A program made the translations under genes and the position numbers. Positions 60,805-64,000 of a DNA stretch of 64,000 nucleotides are shown in pieces. The notes beneath the pieces are model-generated. The model was not told the origin of the DNA and searched no databases. It saw only the letters and a list, made by a program, of their open reading frames with translations. Origin of the DNA: Climacium dendroides (taxonomy: Eukaryota; Streptophyta; Bryopsida; Hypnales; Climaciaceae); contig OX467091.1 of assembly GCA_950106755.1 (NCBI GenBank), forward strand, positions 7,953,538-8,017,537, given 5' to 3'. Every line of letters starts with the position of its first letter. The first letter of the stretch is position 1.

Positions 60805-61354
60805 AACCAACCTAATGGATTGAATCGCACTCTCGTTGGCAGGTTCACCAATTGTGAATCTGCATAGTGCCGTTGTTGCGGGATTGATTCAAATGCGGCT
60901 GCATCTGCGTTTCATTCGAAGGATGCTGCTGCTGCATTGGGCTAATCGACGTCATTGACCTGCAAGGTGAGAGAGAAACTCAACGATTTCTTTTGAATCG
61001 GCTCCATGCTTGTTCGTTTCTAGAAATTGAGGTATTCGTTGGGGTTGCTTTGGTGAGATTCACCCTTTTTTTACCTCTTGTGAAATCGAATTTTCTGTAG
61101 CTACTCTGCAATGGAGGTCGTAATTTTGTAGGGGCGCCATGGTTGATGTTCACGAAGGGATTCTCTGGTATATGATGAGATGGAGTAGTGACCACCGGAA
61201 GGTCGAATCGATTGCATTTTGTTTCGGAGCTTGATTTTAGCGCTTTCAGCTCTGCGTGATTTCCGAATAGGTTATTTATTGTCTCAATTAAAAGGATTTA
61301 GGCCTCTTACTGCGTGGAGAGAAATATGCAGGACGCATATGAGGCTTGTGCGAG

Positions 61355-63690
61355 ATGGCGAGGCGCGATGCTGCACTGAAAATTTTGAAGTCGCAGCCAT
61401 TTTTAGTACTCTCGAAAAGGGTTAAGTCAGGTTCGCTTGGCGGAAGTTCGGGGAAGCGATCGCAACCAAGTGCTTCTAATCTTTTATCAGGAGGATGCAA
61501 CGAAGGGATTGTGGTCTTCGACGACCGTTTAAAGGTTAGATCCGGCAACGGCAATGGAAGCTCCGTCTCTAGCATTCCGGGTGTTAGACTAGCAAGCAGT
61601 GTTGTCTTTTTGGAGAATGACAGAGATGCAGGTGACCAAGGTGCGGCTTTAGCATGTGAGAAAACGCCGTCCATCCATGCTCCACCAGTCCAATCCACGC
61701 AACCAGTACGCCAGCAGCAGCTCCAACAATCACCGCGATTCTCCACTCCGAAGTTACTGATCGGCAAAGTTTGTCAGGTGCTCCGGGATACCGAATGGGG
61801 TCACGGAACGGAGGAGGCTTTGGAAGAGCTCGGCATTTACTTCACTCCGGGCTTGGTGAACGAAGTGCTGCGTTGCCAGCAAGATGTGGATAAAGCTGTG
61901 GGTTTTTTCGAACATGTGAGAAAACAGCCATATTACAAGCACAACTCGCGCACTCTTGCGAAAATGTTGACCCTTCTTGGTGCTGCCAGAAGGTATGATG
62001 AAGTTCACCAGCTACTTGAGTCAATGCAGGAGAATCGCACTGTGTTGGACACACAGTTGTTCAATACCCTCATAAACATCTATGGCGATGCAAACATGAT
62101 GGACAAAGCCCTGGATACTCTTGCTGCGTTCATGAAAGGAGGGGGTAGGCCGACAGCATATACTTATAGCTCAATGATTCAAGTTTTTATGAAGTCGGGC
62201 GATGTTCAAAATGGACTTGCCATGTACCGACAAATGTTGCAGGCGAAGTTTGTGCCAGATCATACCACTTTCAACATCGCCATTGATAGCCTGGCAAAGG
62301 CTGATCAGGTTGGTGATATTTTTGGACTTTTTGTGCGCCTAATATCTTCATATGTCTGAATCAATATTTAGATACTAGTACGCTCTCTTAGATGCCTATG
62401 TTTTTAAGGCCTTGCTTGCAGTAAGCATGTCCAATCCTTGTCATTAATTGCAAAAGTGTTTTGTAAAGACTTCACTGACTGTTTTCCTCGTTGCTTACTT
62501 GAATTATGTTGTGGCAGGTTGATGAAGCTTGTAAGATATTCGGTGATATGTTCAAACTGAAGGTTTCTCCTGATGTGTACACTTACACCATCCTCATTCG
62601 CAGCCTGGGCAACATAGGAAGGTTGGATGCCGTTATGAAACTGTTTGAGAGCATGACTGCGCAGAGATGTCAACCAAACTTGTTCACTTACCACAGTGTA
62701 ATGCATGCTCTGGGAAGTGCTGGAAGAGTTGCCGAAGCTTGCGAAGTTTTTGAGCTAATGCTGCAAAGGGGACAACAACCTGATGCAGTGACGTACAACA
62801 TCTTAATAGATGCTCTTGGTAAAACTGGGGAGCTGGAGAGAGCGTTTGATTATGTAAGGAAATCCCATAGTTTTACAAACGAGGTCACTTACAACAGTCT
62901 TCTAAGCAATATGGGGCGGAAGGGTGATATCAAAGGACTCGTGGAGCTTTTCGGGCAAATGAAAGCCAGGGGATTGGTGTCTAATGAGCTCACGTATGCC
63001 ATTTTGATCGAGCGTCTGGGATGGGCCGGCCGAGTGGAGGAAGTCTGGAAGTTGTACTTGGAAATGGTGGAGAATGATGTGAAATACGATATTGTGACCA
63101 TTAATAATGTTCTTGATTGCCTGAGCAAAGCAGGCCGGATAGAAGCTGCGTTTGATCTCTTTCAGGATATGAAAGTTAAGGGCTTGAGCGCCGATACCGT
63201 CACTTACAATATCCTGGTCAATGGTCTGGGCCGAGTTGGCAAGCTGGATGCAGCTGGTGCTCTGCTGTTGGAGATGGAAGAAAACGGGTGCCCTCCGAAT
63301 ATCATAACTTACAATACTTTGATTAGCAGTTACGGGAAATGGAGCAATCTAATCGCGGCAGCAAGGCTATTCGATGAGATGAAAGAGAAAGGAGTTGCTC
63401 CGAATGTTGTCTCTTATTCCTCCTTAATTGAAGGATTTGGGAAAGCAGGGAAAACAGATACTGCTCTCTCCATGTTCAACGAAATGAAAGCGCAAGGCTG
63501 CCCTCCTAATCATGTGACCTACAACTTGATGATTAATTGCCTCATTCGGGCTGGCCGATTTGGTGCAGCTATGGAATATCTTCGTGAGATGAGGGACTCA
63601 GGTTGTCAAATGGGAGAGATCACGAAGAGCTTACTTGTAAGAATACCTTCTCAGTATATTGATGAGGCTCTCAGTTTCTTTGAGGCTTAA
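61355..63690 (+). CDS. P-class pentatricopeptide repeat (PPR) protein, probably organellar
   Basis: Two exons, 61355-62308 and 62518-63690, give 708 aa. The 209-bp intron is in phase 0 (GATCAG|GTTGGT, TTGTGGCAG|) and cuts inside repeat 4. The first real ATG is at 61355; the upstream in-frame codon at 61346 is TTG. The N-terminus is basic, Ser-rich and free of acidic residues beyond the start (M-A-R-R-D-A-A-L-K-I-L-K), as in mitochondrial or plastid transit peptides. Residues of about 50-130 are low-complexity. From about residue 196, fourteen tandem 35-residue repeats follow with the V-T-Y-N-x-L-I...G pattern; repeat 7 is three residues short. No E, DYW or SMR domain follows, so this is a pure P-class protein. 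Such proteins bind one RNA base per repeat and act in splicing, stability or translation of organelle transcripts. A resemblance to plant P-class splicing factors is suspected, but the orthologue cannot be named. A leader intron starting at AAG|GTGAGA (60967) is possible. Confidence 0.93.
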
Positions 63691-64000
63691 TCCTGACGAA
63701 CAACTTATTTGCTCACTGCTGCATTGTAGGAAATTGTTCACAATATTGGAGTTTTTACTCTCGCATTCACCTGATTTTTCTCTTCTTGAACGCAAGGAGC
63801 ATGGAACTGGTGCCCTTTCTGGCATCGGGAGTTTTCTAACCACTGGGAAGATAAACTGCTGCTTTTCAACATTGTTCAGTCGGTTTGCCTTCTGCGGACT
63901 TTCAGTTCAGAGTCAGGCTAGGTGTCATTGTTGAGTATTTGTCAACCTGTGGCTTGACCTCGCACACAATGCCGTAAAAGCTGAGCACTTGATGTCAGTT
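63691..64000 (+). other. 3' flank of the PPR gene
   Basis: GC content stays genic to the window end, so this is likely 3' untranslated sequence or a further non-coding exon. The overlapping frame at 63659-63934 is not supported. Confidence 0.4.

Noticed and set aside
1..64000. Search for tRNA, rRNA, CRISPR arrays, endogenous viral genes or an LTR retrotransposon polyprotein
   Set aside because: No cloverleaf, conserved rRNA core, regular repeat-spacer array, reverse transcriptase motif or viral protein was recognisable by eye. Absence is not proven without profile searches.

Overview
The window is nuclear DNA of a land plant. Evidence: short GT-AG introns, AT-rich intergenic DNA packed with miniature transposons, a GT47 xyloglucan-type glycosyltransferase, a P-class pentatricopeptide (PPR) protein and a type II membrane protein of plant-specific aspect. 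Genes are 20-30 kb apart. The protein sequences look more like a seed-free plant (moss, lycophyte or fern) than a flowering plant, but that is an impression and not a placement.

Three intact genes are supported, all on the + strand. (1) 12051-14048, two exons, 501 aa: MUR3/KATAMARI1-like GT47 glycosyltransferase of the Golgi. (2) 39465-42615, three exons, 560 aa: a membrane-anchored, glycosyltransferase-like protein of unknown function, with a 1.37 kb first intron. (3) 61355-63690, two exons, 708 aa: a P-class PPR protein with about 14 repeats and a probable organelle-targeting N-terminus. They share no obvious pathway and are independent transcription units.

The rest is mostly DNA transposons and their debris. 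The dominant class is a superfamily of 0.15-1 kb elements bounded by TTAA and starting CCCCTAAAG. At least 18 copies in several families lie between 2.3 and 59.5 kb, and several abut and share one TTAA. Other elements are a 1.74 kb PIF/Harbinger-type element (1561-3298, TAA duplication), a Stowaway-like MITE (44862-45425, TA duplication), a 171 bp fold-back (31329-31499), a three-copy AGTGCCA family, and a Tc1/mariner-class pair: a 2.53 kb element with a dead DDE transposase (53617-56149) and its 272 bp deletion derivative (51761-52032).

Between 49.5 and 53.5 kb lie broken gene pieces. They include an inverted copy of the 5' end of gene 2 (leader, exon 1 and half of intron 1, with a nonsense codon), a second more diverged inverted copy, and a decayed charged, coiled-coil-like exon. 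A duplicated AT-rich segment (51661-52423 and 58861-59900) carries a different transposon in each copy, so each copy preserves the empty site of the other's insertion.

I saw no rRNA, tRNA, CRISPR or viral gene. The most unusual content is the TTAA-element arrays, for which no transposase is visible here, and the serial inverted duplication of the gene 2 promoter end.
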